From positions 1-13,972 of the forward strand of contig JAHFQQ010000060.1 in the NCBI GenBank assembly GCA_023259235.1: a stretch of DNA of 13,972 bases, in the 5' to 3' direction. The notes under the pieces are model-generated. The model ran no database searches. It worked only from the letters and a program-made list of their open reading frames with translations, and was not told the DNA's origin. Of this stretch, positions 6,761-13,972 are shown in pieces. Position numbers and translations under genes: made by a program. Positions within the stretch are counted from its first letter, which is position 1. Each line of letters begins with the position of its first letter. The stretch is from Polaromonas sp. GTDB lineage: Bacteria; Pseudomonadota; Gammaproteobacteria; Burkholderiales; Burkholderiaceae_C.

Positions 6761-7812
6761 GTTTTCTTTTGTCCGCGCGCGAGCGATTTTTCAGCCTGTT
6801 TGAGTCTTTGACGCAGCACGTAAAGCTGTTTGAGCGTTGCAGCATTTTTTTCCCATGTCGCATTGTCGTCGATGGGAAAAAAGCCAGTGTAGTGCCCAGG
6901 CTTCAAAATGGATCGCGTAACGATGGATGTTGCTGAAACATGCACGTGATCGGCCAGCGTCAAATGGCCCAGCACATTGGCCGCCCCGCCTATTGTGCAA
7001 TGCGCGCCTATCGTTGCGCTGCCCGCAACAGCGGAACAACCGGCCATGGCCGTGTGCTGGCCAATCCGCACGTTGTGGGCGATTTGCACCAGGTTATCAA
7101 GCTTGACGCCGTCTTCCAGCACAGTGTTTTGCAAGGCGCCGCGATCGATGCAGGTGTTGGCGCCAATTTCCACATCATTGCCGATCTCCACCGCGCCAAG
7201 CTGCTCAATCTTGACCCATTGACCCTCATGCTGCGCAAAGCCAAAGCCGTCAGCGCCAATGACCGCGCCCGGGTGAATGATGCAGCGCTCGCCCACCCGG
7301 CAGCCATCAGCCACCGTAACACGTGCTGCCAGGCGGCTGTTGGCGCCAATCACCGCATGCTTTCCTATCACGCAATGCTCCGCGATGCGTGCGCCCTCGC
7401 CAATTGCTGCGCCTGCGGCAATGCAGGTACACGCACCAACGGAAACACCCGCTGCCAGTGTGGCACTCGGGTCAATATAGGCCCCCGGATGAATGTACGG
7501 TGCCGGCTCCGGAAAGTGATGCCGTTTCCAGAGCTGCGTAATCAGCGCAAAGCAGTAATAGGGATCGTCCGTGACGATGCATGCGCCGCGGCGCATGGCA
7601 ATCTCGCGGGCATCAGGCGCAACCACCACACAGGCCGCGACGGACTGCGCAAGCCTGCCCAGGAACTTCGGTTGGCCGAGGAAGCTCAGGTCATGTGGCC
7701 CCGCCGCATCCAGGGGCGACAGCCGTTCTATCAGCAGGTCCGGATCGCCATGCAGCTCGACCTTCACCGCGCCAGCCAGAAGACTGACAACATCTGAAAG
7801 CCGGAGCGTCAC
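6757..7812 (-). CDS. lpxD: UDP-3-O-(3-hydroxyacyl)glucosamine N-acyltransferase
   Basis: LpxD adds the second, N-linked 3-hydroxyacyl chain to the lipid A precursor, after LpxA and LpxC. 351 residues (E. coli 341). Seen: N-terminal uridine-binding domain (1 to about 100, with DLSFLGQPKF at 41-50), left-handed beta-helix repeats (about 108-310), GADGFGFA (187-194), catalytic His246 in VQIAHNV and His283 in VLGHLTL (E. coli His239 and His276), and a basic, Gln/Lys-rich C-terminal helix. The E. coli chain-length residue Met290 aligns with Ile297. The start is GTG 7812, 42 bases after skp, with AGG 6 bases upstream; no in-frame ATG fits. It ends by overlapping fabZ. Confidence 0.97.
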   Translation of the reverse strand: MTLRLSDVVSLLAGAVKVELHGDPDLLIERLSPLDAAGPHDLSFLGQPKFLGRLAQSVAACVVVAPDAREIAMRRGACIVTDDPYYCFALITQLWKRHHFPEPAPYIHPGAYIDPSATLAAGVSVGACTCIAAGAAIGEGARIAEHCVIGKHAVIGANSRLAARVTVADGCRVGERCIIHPGAVIGADGFGFAQHEGQWVKIEQLGAVEIGNDVEIGANTCIDRGALQNTVLEDGVKLDNLVQIAHNVRIGQHTAMAGCSAVAGSATIGAHCTIGGAANVLGHLTLADHVHVSATSIVTRSILKPGHYTGFFPIDDNATWEKNAATLKQLYVLRQRLKQAEKSLARGQKKT

Positions 7813-7854
7813 ACAGCGCCTGCCATATTACGCCGATGCGCGTGAACCCCGCAA

Positions 7855-8361
7855 TCAGCGGGCAGCGTCCAGCGCCTTGATCACCTTGTCGGTGATGTCA
7901 TGCTTGGGGTTTACATAGACCGAATCCTGAAGGATCAGGTCGTATTTCTCGGATTCAGCCAGTGCCTTGACAACCTTGTTGGCCCGTTCAATCACTTTCT
8001 GCAGTTCCTCATTCTTGCGAGCACTCAGGTCTTCCTGAAACGCACGGCGCTTGCGCTGGAACTCGCGGTCCTGATCTGCCAGTTGTTTCTGGCGCGCGCT
8101 GCGCTGGCTTTCCGAAAGCGTTGGAGCTTCGCGCTCATACGTATCGGAGAGCGTCTTGAGCTGAGCTGCGAGTTCGTTCAGTTCCTTGTCCCGCTTGCTG
8201 AACTCCTGCTCCAGCCTGGTCTGGGCAACTTTGGCTGAATTGGCCTCGCGGAAAATCCGGTCCAGGTTGACAACGCCAACCTTGAATTCCTGCGCACTGG
8301 CGGAAAAACCCGCCAATGCAATGACCAGGCCGAGAAAAACTTTATTTGAAAAATGCTTCAT
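7855..8361 (-). CDS. skp: Periplasmic chaperone Skp/OmpH family
   Basis: Skp is a trimeric jellyfish-shaped periplasmic chaperone that holds unfolded outer-membrane proteins for the BAM complex. 168 residues, normal length. Seen: a signal peptide (basic MKHFSNK, hydrophobic core, cleavage after ASA at residue 23), VGVVNLDRIFREANSAK (28-44) typical of the trimer body, a long charged coiled-coil region (about 45-130) rich in Lys, Glu, Gln and Arg forming the tentacle, and a C-terminal strand ending DITDKVIKALD. The ATG shares a base with the bamA stop (TAATG), with no clear ribosome site, so it is probably translated by reinitiation after bamA. Confidence 0.95.
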   Translation of the reverse strand: MKHFSNKVFLGLVIALAGFSASAQEFKVGVVNLDRIFREANSAKVAQTRLEQEFSKRDKELNELAAQLKTLSDTYEREAPTLSESQRSARQKQLADQDREFQRKRRAFQEDLSARKNEELQKVIERANKVVKALAESEKYDLILQDSVYVNPKHDITDKVIKALDAAR

Positions 8362-10667
8362 TAGAAGGATGTACCAATCTGGAATTGAAACCGCTCTATT
8401 TTATCTTCCGGCTTCTTGCGCAGCGGTTGGGCGACAGAAACGCGCAAGGGACCGATGGGAGAAATCCAGCTGATACCCAAACCGGTGGAGGCCCTCATCT
8501 CACTGAAGCGGAAGGGATCATTTTCGCCGAACACATTCCCCACGTCCACAAATCCGAAGATTCGCAAAGTCCGGTCATTGCCCGCGCCGGGAAATGGTGC
8601 AGCAAGTTCTGCGTTGAGTGTAAGCTTCTTGGGCCCGCCGAGCGAGATCGTCGGATCCGCGGTGTCACGCGGTCCCAGGGAACCTTGCTGATAGCCGCGA
8701 ACCGAACCCAGTCCCCCCGAGTAAAAGTTTTTGAAAAGCGGATACGCTTGCCCGTTAAGGCCCTTGCCCCAGCCCATCTCACCATTGAGGGCAACGGTGA
8801 ACTTCTTGTTAAGGGGAATATATTGCTGAATCTGATAGCTCGCTCGCACGTACTTTATGTCGCCAGCCGGGCTCCAGTCACTGAAAACGCGCTGAAACCG
8901 CCCTGTCGTGGGAACCAGCGCGCTGTCGCGGCTGTCACGCGTCCAGCCAACACTCAGGGGAAAGGAATTGGTCTTGGCACCAAACTGATCGGCGTATGCC
9001 TGGTAGGTTAAGGGAAGCGGAAGGGTTCCGGTAATGATCTTGAGCGACTCGAAACCGCCACCAAAAAAAACCGTATCAGTCTCGGTAAAGGGGACACCGA
9101 AACGAATCGTCGCCCCCCTGGTATTGAGCGTGTAATCACCGCCCTGGCCAAGCAGCGGAAGGGTGTTCCTGTCATACAGGTCAATGGATCTGGAAATGCC
9201 GTCAGCCGTAAAATAGGGGTCAACCGTGCTTAAGACAAGCTGGCGATTTGATTTGCTGGTGTTGACCTCAATGCCCAGGGAATTGCCCGAGCCGAATACA
9301 TTGTCCTGCTTGACGCCCGCCGACAGGGACAGCCGGTCCGCGCTGGAGAATCCGGCGCCCAATTGCAGCATACCGGTTGGCTTTTCAACTACGGTCACGG
9401 TCAGGTCAACCTGATCCACCGTGCCAGGCACTTCCTGGGTATCCACATTCACCTCGGTGAAAAACCCCAATCGATCGACGCGATCGCGAGAAAGACGAAT
9501 TTTGTCGCCGTCGTACCACGACGACTCCAACTGGCGAAACTCCCGGCGCACTACCTCGTCGCGTGTGCGGGTGTTACCCGCCACGTTGATGCGCCGTACA
9601 TAGGCCCGGTGCGAAGGCTCAGCCCGCAATACAAAAGCCACCCGACCGTTGACCCGGTCGATTTCAGGCACGGCTTGCACTTTGGCAAAGGCGAATCCGA
9701 AGGTCCCAAAATAGTCTGCAAGAGCCTTGGTTGTTTTGGCAACCTCGTCACCGCTGTAGGGCTCTCCAGGCTTGATGGTCACCAGGGATTTGAACTCATC
9801 TTCCTTACCCAGGTAGTTGCCTTCAAGCTTGACACCCGACACCACAAAACGTTCGCCCTCGGAAATATTGAGAGTAATCGCAATGCTCTGCTTGTCAGGA
9901 GAAATCGCGACCTGGGTTGAATCTATCTTGAACTCGAGATAGCCGCGCGACAGGTAATAGGAACGCAGCGTCTCGATGTCTGCGTTGAGCTTGCTGCGCG
10001 AATAGCGGTCTGACTTGGTGTACCAGCTGAGCCAGCCACCGGTATCGAGGTCAAACAGGCCCAGCAGCGTCGATTCCTTGAACGCATGGTTGCCCGTGAT
10101 GTGAATTTCCTTGATTTTTGCAACGTCACCCTCTACGACGCTGAATGTCAGGTTGACCCGATTGCGTTCAATCGGCGTGACGGTGGTGATCACCTCGGCA
10201 CCGTACAGGCTCTTGTTGATGTACTGGCGCTTGAGCTCCTGCTCGGCTTTGTCGGCAAGCGCCTTGTCAAAAGGCTGGCCTTCCGAGATACCCGCCTCGG
10301 CCAGCGCCTTTTTAAGCACGTCGTTGTCGAATTCCTTGGTTCCCACGAAGCTCACATCGGCCACCGTGGGCCGCTCTTCAACAATGACGACCAGAACGTC
10401 GCCGTTGACTTCAAGCCGCACGTCCTTGAACAGGCCAAGCCCAAACAGGGCGCGAATCGCCGTCGAACCCTTTTCGTCGTTATAGGTTTCACCAACACGA
10501 AAGGGAAGCGACGCGAAAATGGTTCCAGGCTCAACGCGCTGCAAACCCTCAACCCGGATGTCACGAACCGTGAAGGGATCAACGGCCCAGGCACTATGGG
10601 CTGCCAACAAGCCGGCAACCACAGCGCAAACCGCACGAGTTTTGAATCGAATGAAATGTTTCTGCAT
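8361..10667 (-). CDS. bamA: Outer membrane protein assembly factor BamA
   Basis: BamA (Omp85) is the central barrel of the BAM complex that folds and inserts outer-membrane beta-barrel proteins. 768 residues from ATG 10667 (E. coli 810). Seen: a signal peptide with cleavage after SAWA (residue 28), five POTRA domains (about 31-99, 100-180, 183-270, 273-350, 353-430) and a 16-strand barrel (about 435-768) with the loop-6 motif VRGY (656-659; usually VRGF) and a terminal Phe in QIGTSF, the outer-membrane signature. The ATG is 13 bases after rseP with no obvious ribosome site; the frame is open 17 codons upstream, but that extension would precede the signal peptide. The skp start overlaps its stop. 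Confidence 0.98.
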   Translation of the reverse strand: MQKHFIRFKTRAVCAVVAGLLAAHSAWAVDPFTVRDIRVEGLQRVEPGTIFASLPFRVGETYNDEKGSTAIRALFGLGLFKDVRLEVNGDVLVVIVEERPTVADVSFVGTKEFDNDVLKKALAEAGISEGQPFDKALADKAEQELKRQYINKSLYGAEVITTVTPIERNRVNLTFSVVEGDVAKIKEIHITGNHAFKESTLLGLFDLDTGGWLSWYTKSDRYSRSKLNADIETLRSYYLSRGYLEFKIDSTQVAISPDKQSIAITLNISEGERFVVSGVKLEGNYLGKEDEFKSLVTIKPGEPYSGDEVAKTTKALADYFGTFGFAFAKVQAVPEIDRVNGRVAFVLRAEPSHRAYVRRINVAGNTRTRDEVVRREFRQLESSWYDGDKIRLSRDRVDRLGFFTEVNVDTQEVPGTVDQVDLTVTVVEKPTGMLQLGAGFSSADRLSLSAGVKQDNVFGSGNSLGIEVNTSKSNRQLVLSTVDPYFTADGISRSIDLYDRNTLPLLGQGGDYTLNTRGATIRFGVPFTETDTVFFGGGFESLKIITGTLPLPLTYQAYADQFGAKTNSFPLSVGWTRDSRDSALVPTTGRFQRVFSDWSPAGDIKYVRASYQIQQYIPLNKKFTVALNGEMGWGKGLNGQAYPLFKNFYSGGLGSVRGYQQGSLGPRDTADPTISLGGPKKLTLNAELAAPFPGAGNDRTLRIFGFVDVGNVFGENDPFRFSEMRASTGLGISWISPIGPLRVSVAQPLRKKPEDKIERFQFQIGTSF

Positions 10668-10680
10668 GAAATGTAGGGAA

Positions 10681-12069
10681 TTAGCCCAAAAGCCGGCTGA
10701 CATCATTAAACAGGGCAACGCACATCATGCCCAGCAGGATTGCAACGCCACCGCGCTGCAACCGGTCCATCCAGGCGTCGGAAACGCTCCGGCCGGTGAT
10801 CCATTCCCAAAGATAATACATCAGGTGCCCACCGTCCAGAACCGGCAACGGAAGTAAATTCAACACGCCAAGGCTGACGCTTATCAGTGCAAGAAACAAC
10901 AGGTAGGCAGTCCATCCCAGGCTGGCCGACTTTCCGGCGTATTCAGCGATCGTCAGCGGACCGCTCAGATTTTTGACCGATACTTCTCCAATCAACATCC
11001 GCCCGATCATCTTGATCGTCAGGAGCGAGACCTCCGAGGTATGAACAACGCCTTGCCACAAGCCCTCCAGTGGCCCGTAACGCACCATGACGAACTCGGG
11101 CGGCGCACCCACATAGGCGCCGATTCGAGCCACCGCAACTTCGCCTTCCTGCTTGAGCTGCGGTGTGACCTGCAGCAGCAGCGGCTGGCCCGCACGCAGG
11201 ACTTGCCAGCGCTGCGGCGAGAGAGCGGCCAGCTTCCCGCCGGAAAACCCTGCGCCGGTTCCCCCCGAAGCCCGAATCACTTCGCGCAACTGCTGCCCAT
11301 CCACAATCGCGGTATTGCCGACACGCTGGACCACGTCGCCCGCATGCAAGCCGGATCGCTCGGCCGCACCGCCCGCCATGACCTCACCCATCACAGGCCG
11401 GGTCCAGGGTCCGGAAATGCCGATTTTCCTGAAAAGCTGGGTATCCGCTTCAGGTGAATCCAGCCGGCTTAACGGCAACAGCACCTGCCTTGCAGAACCT
11501 TCGGAGTCGCCAGCCAGCAGTAACGTCAGATCGCGGCCATCGAGAGCGCCCTGTGTGAGCCGCCAGCGAAGATCCTCAAAAGAATGCACTGGCTGCAGTT
11601 CCTCGCCATCAAACGCAGCCTTCAGGACGGTTTCGTGGCCATGCAAACCTGCCTGCTCGGCCAGAGATCCAGCCACCGGGCTGGCCAGAACTGCCTTGGG
11701 CTCCTGCATGCCGCTCCAGTTGACAACCGCGTAGAGCAACACAGCCAGGAGCAGATTGGCCACCGGACCGGCAGCGACGACAGCCGCCCGGGCCTTCAGG
11801 GGCTGCGTGTTGAAGGCCAGATGACGTTCAGTCGCATCGACCGGCGCCTCGCGTTCGTCGAGCATCCGGACGTAGCCGCCCAGCGGCAGCATGCCAATGG
11901 AAAACTCCGTGGGCTTGTTCTTGAGCCGCCATGTAAAGATCGGTTTGCCAAAGCCGATCGAGAACTTCAGCACCTTGATGCCGCAGGCCACGGCGACCCG
12001 GTAATGTCCATATTCATGCACGGCGATCAGAAGAGCCAGTGCGGCCAGAAAAGCAGGCAGTGTCAGCAT
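10681..12069 (-). CDS. rseP: Site-2 intramembrane zinc protease RseP
   Basis: RseP cleaves the anti-sigma factor RseA within the inner membrane after DegS, releasing sigma-E; it also removes signal-peptide remnants. 462 residues (E. coli 450). Seen: a first membrane helix bearing the zinc motif HEYGH (18-22), the membrane-associated GYVRMLDE loop (65-72), a second hydrophobic helix (about 95-117), two PDZ regions (about 120-210 and 220-305), a third helix (about 385-408) followed by NLLPLPVLDGGHL (404-416), supplying the third zinc ligand from LDG, and a final helix (about 440-456). The frame extends 75 codons upstream inside dxr, but ATG 12069 has GGAG 7 bases before it, one base after the dxr stop, and begins directly with the helix. 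Confidence 0.97.
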   Translation of the reverse strand: MLTLPAFLAALALLIAVHEYGHYRVAVACGIKVLKFSIGFGKPIFTWRLKNKPTEFSIGMLPLGGYVRMLDEREAPVDATERHLAFNTQPLKARAAVVAAGPVANLLLAVLLYAVVNWSGMQEPKAVLASPVAGSLAEQAGLHGHETVLKAAFDGEELQPVHSFEDLRWRLTQGALDGRDLTLLLAGDSEGSARQVLLPLSRLDSPEADTQLFRKIGISGPWTRPVMGEVMAGGAAERSGLHAGDVVQRVGNTAIVDGQQLREVIRASGGTGAGFSGGKLAALSPQRWQVLRAGQPLLLQVTPQLKQEGEVAVARIGAYVGAPPEFVMVRYGPLEGLWQGVVHTSEVSLLTIKMIGRMLIGEVSVKNLSGPLTIAEYAGKSASLGWTAYLLFLALISVSLGVLNLLPLPVLDGGHLMYYLWEWITGRSVSDAWMDRLQRGGVAILLGMMCVALFNDVSRLLG

Positions 12070-12070
12070 C

Positions 12071-13258
12071 TCAAGTCTCCAGACGTTTCGCGATTTCACC
12101 GGCGACCAGGCGCGCCCGCGCATCGAGCGCCAGCAGTTCTTCAATGTCGCCTGCGTCAGAGACCGCCACCGCATCCAAAGTTGCATGATTGACCTGGTAA
12201 ATCTGGTCGAACCTGATTCGCTTGTCGAGAAACGCAGCCACCGCGACTTCATTGGCCGCATTGAGCACCGCCGGGCTGCCGGCCGGCCCATCAAGCGCGT
12301 CCCATGCCATCCTCAGTCCTGGAAACCGCGCAAGATCAGGCGCTTCGAAGGTCAGGCTGGCCAATGATCTGAAGTCGAGTGCGCTGGCGCCCGATGCCAC
12401 CCGGTCCGGCCAGGCCAGCCCGTAGGCAATTGGCACCCGCATGTCCGGCGTGCCGAGTTGCGCCACCACCGACGCATCACGGTACTGCACCATTGAATGG
12501 ATGATGCTTTGCGGGTGAATCACCACCTCAATTTGCCGTGGAGTCAGGCCAAACAGATGCCTGGCTTCGATCACTTCCAGCGCCTTGTTCATCATGGTCG
12601 CCGAATCAACCGAAATCTTGCGGCCCATGGACCAATTGGGATGCGCGCAGGCCTCGTCGGGCGTCACCTGCCGCAGACTGCCCGGATCCCGGGTGCGAAA
12701 CGGTCCGCCCGAGGCAGTCAGGATGATTTTTTCAACACGCTGCGGCCAGGTGGCCGGATCGTCCGGCAAGGACTGGAAAATAGCCGAGTGCTCGCTGTCG
12801 ATGGGCAGCAGTTGCGCACCACCTTCGCGCACCGCCCGCATGAACACGCTGCCCCCTACCACCAGCGCTTCCTTGTTGGCCAGCAGCAGGCGCTTGCCCG
12901 CTCTTGCCGCCGCCATGCACGCCGTCAGGCCCGCGGCACCCACGATGGCTGCCATCACGGTATCCACCAGCTCGTGGGAAGCTATCATTTCAAGAGCGTC
13001 CTGCGCCCATAGCACCTGAACGGAAAGCCTGTTTTCCTTGATTTTCCGGGCCAGAAGACGGGCCTGCGGCTCACTGACCATCACGGCATACCTTGGCTTG
13101 AACTGCATGCACTGCGCCAGCATGAGGTCGGTCTGGGTCGCCGCGCTGAGCGCGAAAACCTCAAAGCGTTCAGGATGACGCGAAATCACATCGAGCGTGT
13201 TCGCGCCGACCGACCCGGTAGAGCCTAAAACCGTCACCAACTGCTTTCTGAAGGACAT
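12071..13258 (-). CDS. dxr: 1-deoxy-D-xylulose-5-phosphate reductoisomerase
   Basis: Dxr (IspC) rearranges and reduces DXP to 2-C-methyl-D-erythritol 4-phosphate with NADPH, the committed step of the MEP isoprenoid pathway (the route to undecaprenyl phosphate used in the cell wall). 395 residues, normal length. Seen: NADPH loop GSTGSVG (12-18), LLLANKEALVVGG (124-136), the metal ligands D154 and E156 in PIDSEHSAIFQ and E231 in EVIEAR, the substrate/flexible-loop motifs TASGGPFR (181-188) and HPNWSMGRKISVDSATMMNK (206-225), and HPQSIIHSMV (248-257). The fosmidomycin-binding pocket residues look intact. The ATG is 10 bases after cdsA with AGGG 8 bases upstream. Confidence 0.98.
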   Translation of the reverse strand: MSFRKQLVTVLGSTGSVGANTLDVISRHPERFEVFALSAATQTDLMLAQCMQFKPRYAVMVSEPQARLLARKIKENRLSVQVLWAQDALEMIASHELVDTVMAAIVGAAGLTACMAAARAGKRLLLANKEALVVGGSVFMRAVREGGAQLLPIDSEHSAIFQSLPDDPATWPQRVEKIILTASGGPFRTRDPGSLRQVTPDEACAHPNWSMGRKISVDSATMMNKALEVIEARHLFGLTPRQIEVVIHPQSIIHSMVQYRDASVVAQLGTPDMRVPIAYGLAWPDRVASGASALDFRSLASLTFEAPDLARFPGLRMAWDALDGPAGSPAVLNAANEVAVAAFLDKRIRFDQIYQVNHATLDAVAVSDAGDIEELLALDARARLVAGEIAKRLET

Positions 13259-13268
13259 ACTGAAAACC

Positions 13269-13972
13269 CTAAAAAGTAGCCAGCATCATGGCCAGCGGCA
13301 AAGTGGGAAGCAGTGCATCCACCCGGTCGAGCACACCGCCGTGCCCAGGCAGCAAGCCACTGGAATCCTTCACGCCGGCGCTGCGTTTGACCAGCGATTC
13401 AACCAGGTCGCCCACCACGCTCATAGCCGCCAGAAAGACGACAGCCAGCAGCATCACCGCGATGCCATGGCGCTCGGCCAGACGGCTGTAAAGTGTTTCG
13501 CCACCCAGAAAAACCCAGGCCAGCGCCAGCGCCACCACGCCCGCCATGCCGCCCCACACCCCCTCCCAGCTCTTGCCCGGGCTGATGGAAGGCGCAAGCT
13601 TGCCTTTGCTGAAACGTCCACCAAATGTGCGCCCGGCAAAATAGGCAAAAATGTCGGCCACCCAAACCAGCAACAGCACCGACATCAAAAAACTGATGCC
13701 AATCATGCGGGCCTGGGCAACAGCCAGCCAGACCAGCCACAGCGCAACCAGACCACCGGTCAAGCGAAGCATCTTCGGAATGCGCTGCCAGCCGTCCACG
13801 CCATTGCGCAGCAGCCAGCTGCCCGTCAGCACCCAAGCTGCGGCCGCGGCGACCCACAGCACAAACAGCGGCCTTTCAAGCAATCCGCCATACCACGACA
13901 GCCCACACGCCATCACGCAGATAGCGGCCAGTGCAAACGAGCCGCGTTGTTCAAGATCATTGAGCCGGCCCC
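13269..13972 (-). CDS. cdsA: Phosphatidate cytidylyltransferase (partial, 5' end outside window)
   Basis: CdsA converts phosphatidic acid and CTP to CDP-diacylglycerol, the branch point for all phospholipids, at the inner membrane. 233 C-terminal residues are visible; the frame is open to the right edge, so the start is not in the window. Seen: several hydrophobic membrane segments, the conserved cytoplasmic stretch ADIFAYFAGRTFGG...KLAPSISPGKSWEG, then SVVGDLVESLVKRSAGVKD and the CdsA signature LLPGHGGVLDRVDALL with the metal-binding Asp residues. The usual gene upstream in this cluster is uppS, which cannot be seen. An internal GTG near 13916 should not be taken as the start, since it would cut off the first part of the protein. 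Confidence 0.95.
   Translation of the reverse strand, partial: GRLNDLEQRGSFALAAICVMACGLSWYGGLLERPLFVLWVAAAAAWVLTGSWLLRNGVDGWQRIPKMLRLTGGLVALWLVWLAVAQARMIGISFLMSVLLLVWVADIFAYFAGRTFGGRFSKGKLAPSISPGKSWEGVWGGMAGVVALALAWVFLGGETLYSRLAERHGIAVMLLAVVFLAAMSVVGDLVESLVKRSAGVKDSSGLLPGHGGVLDRVDALLPTLPLAMMLATF

Noticed and set aside
1..13972. Mobile elements, CRISPR arrays, defence or toxin-antitoxin systems
   Set aside because: No transposase, integrase, repeat-spacer array or relevant protein motif was found; every part of the window longer than about 240 bases is filled by a recognised housekeeping gene.

Overview
The window is core chromosome of a betaproteobacterium, most likely a member of the Comamonadaceae (Polaromonas/Rhodoferax-like). 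The gene order, the protein sequences and a GC-rich intergenic repeat built around CTGCCCCCCG...GGGGC, which I remember from this family, all point there; the genus is not settled by the sequence alone. All thirteen genes lie on the minus strand, so transcription runs from high to low coordinates, and about 97% of the window is coding.

Right and centre (13972 down to 2948) is one tightly packed gene string: cdsA (5' end outside the window), dxr, rseP, bamA, skp, lpxD, fabZ, lpxA, lpxB, rnhB and a SpoU/TrmH-type RNA methyltransferase. Gaps are at most 42 bases and several genes overlap (lpxD/fabZ, bamA/skp, lpxB/rnhB, rnhB/methyltransferase), which suggests one envelope-biogenesis operon with translational coupling. 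CdsA makes CDP-diacylglycerol for phospholipids. Dxr starts the MEP isoprenoid route. RseP is the site-2 protease of the sigma-E envelope stress pathway. BamA and Skp assemble and chaperone outer-membrane proteins. LpxD, LpxA and LpxB make the lipid A precursor, and FabZ works on the 3-hydroxyacyl-ACP pool that supplies LpxA and LpxD. The last two genes are nucleic-acid housekeeping genes carried at the 3' end of the operon.

Left (2711 down to 1) is the pyrimidine/arginine pair carA-carB. It is separated from the envelope operon by a 236-base intergenic region with a GC-rich repeat, a consensus -10 hexamer and a leader of about 125 bases. carB runs off the left edge after 477 codons. The 81-base carA-carB spacer holds a second, oppositely oriented copy of the repeat, and this copy reaches into the carB Shine-Dalgarno sequence.

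I found no mobile element, CRISPR array, tRNA, rRNA, toxin-antitoxin or defence genes. There is no evidence here for a wholly new multi-gene system. The best leads are the possible RNA switch at the carB ribosome binding site, the repeat pair flanking carA, and a bulky residue at the acyl-chain ruler position of LpxA.
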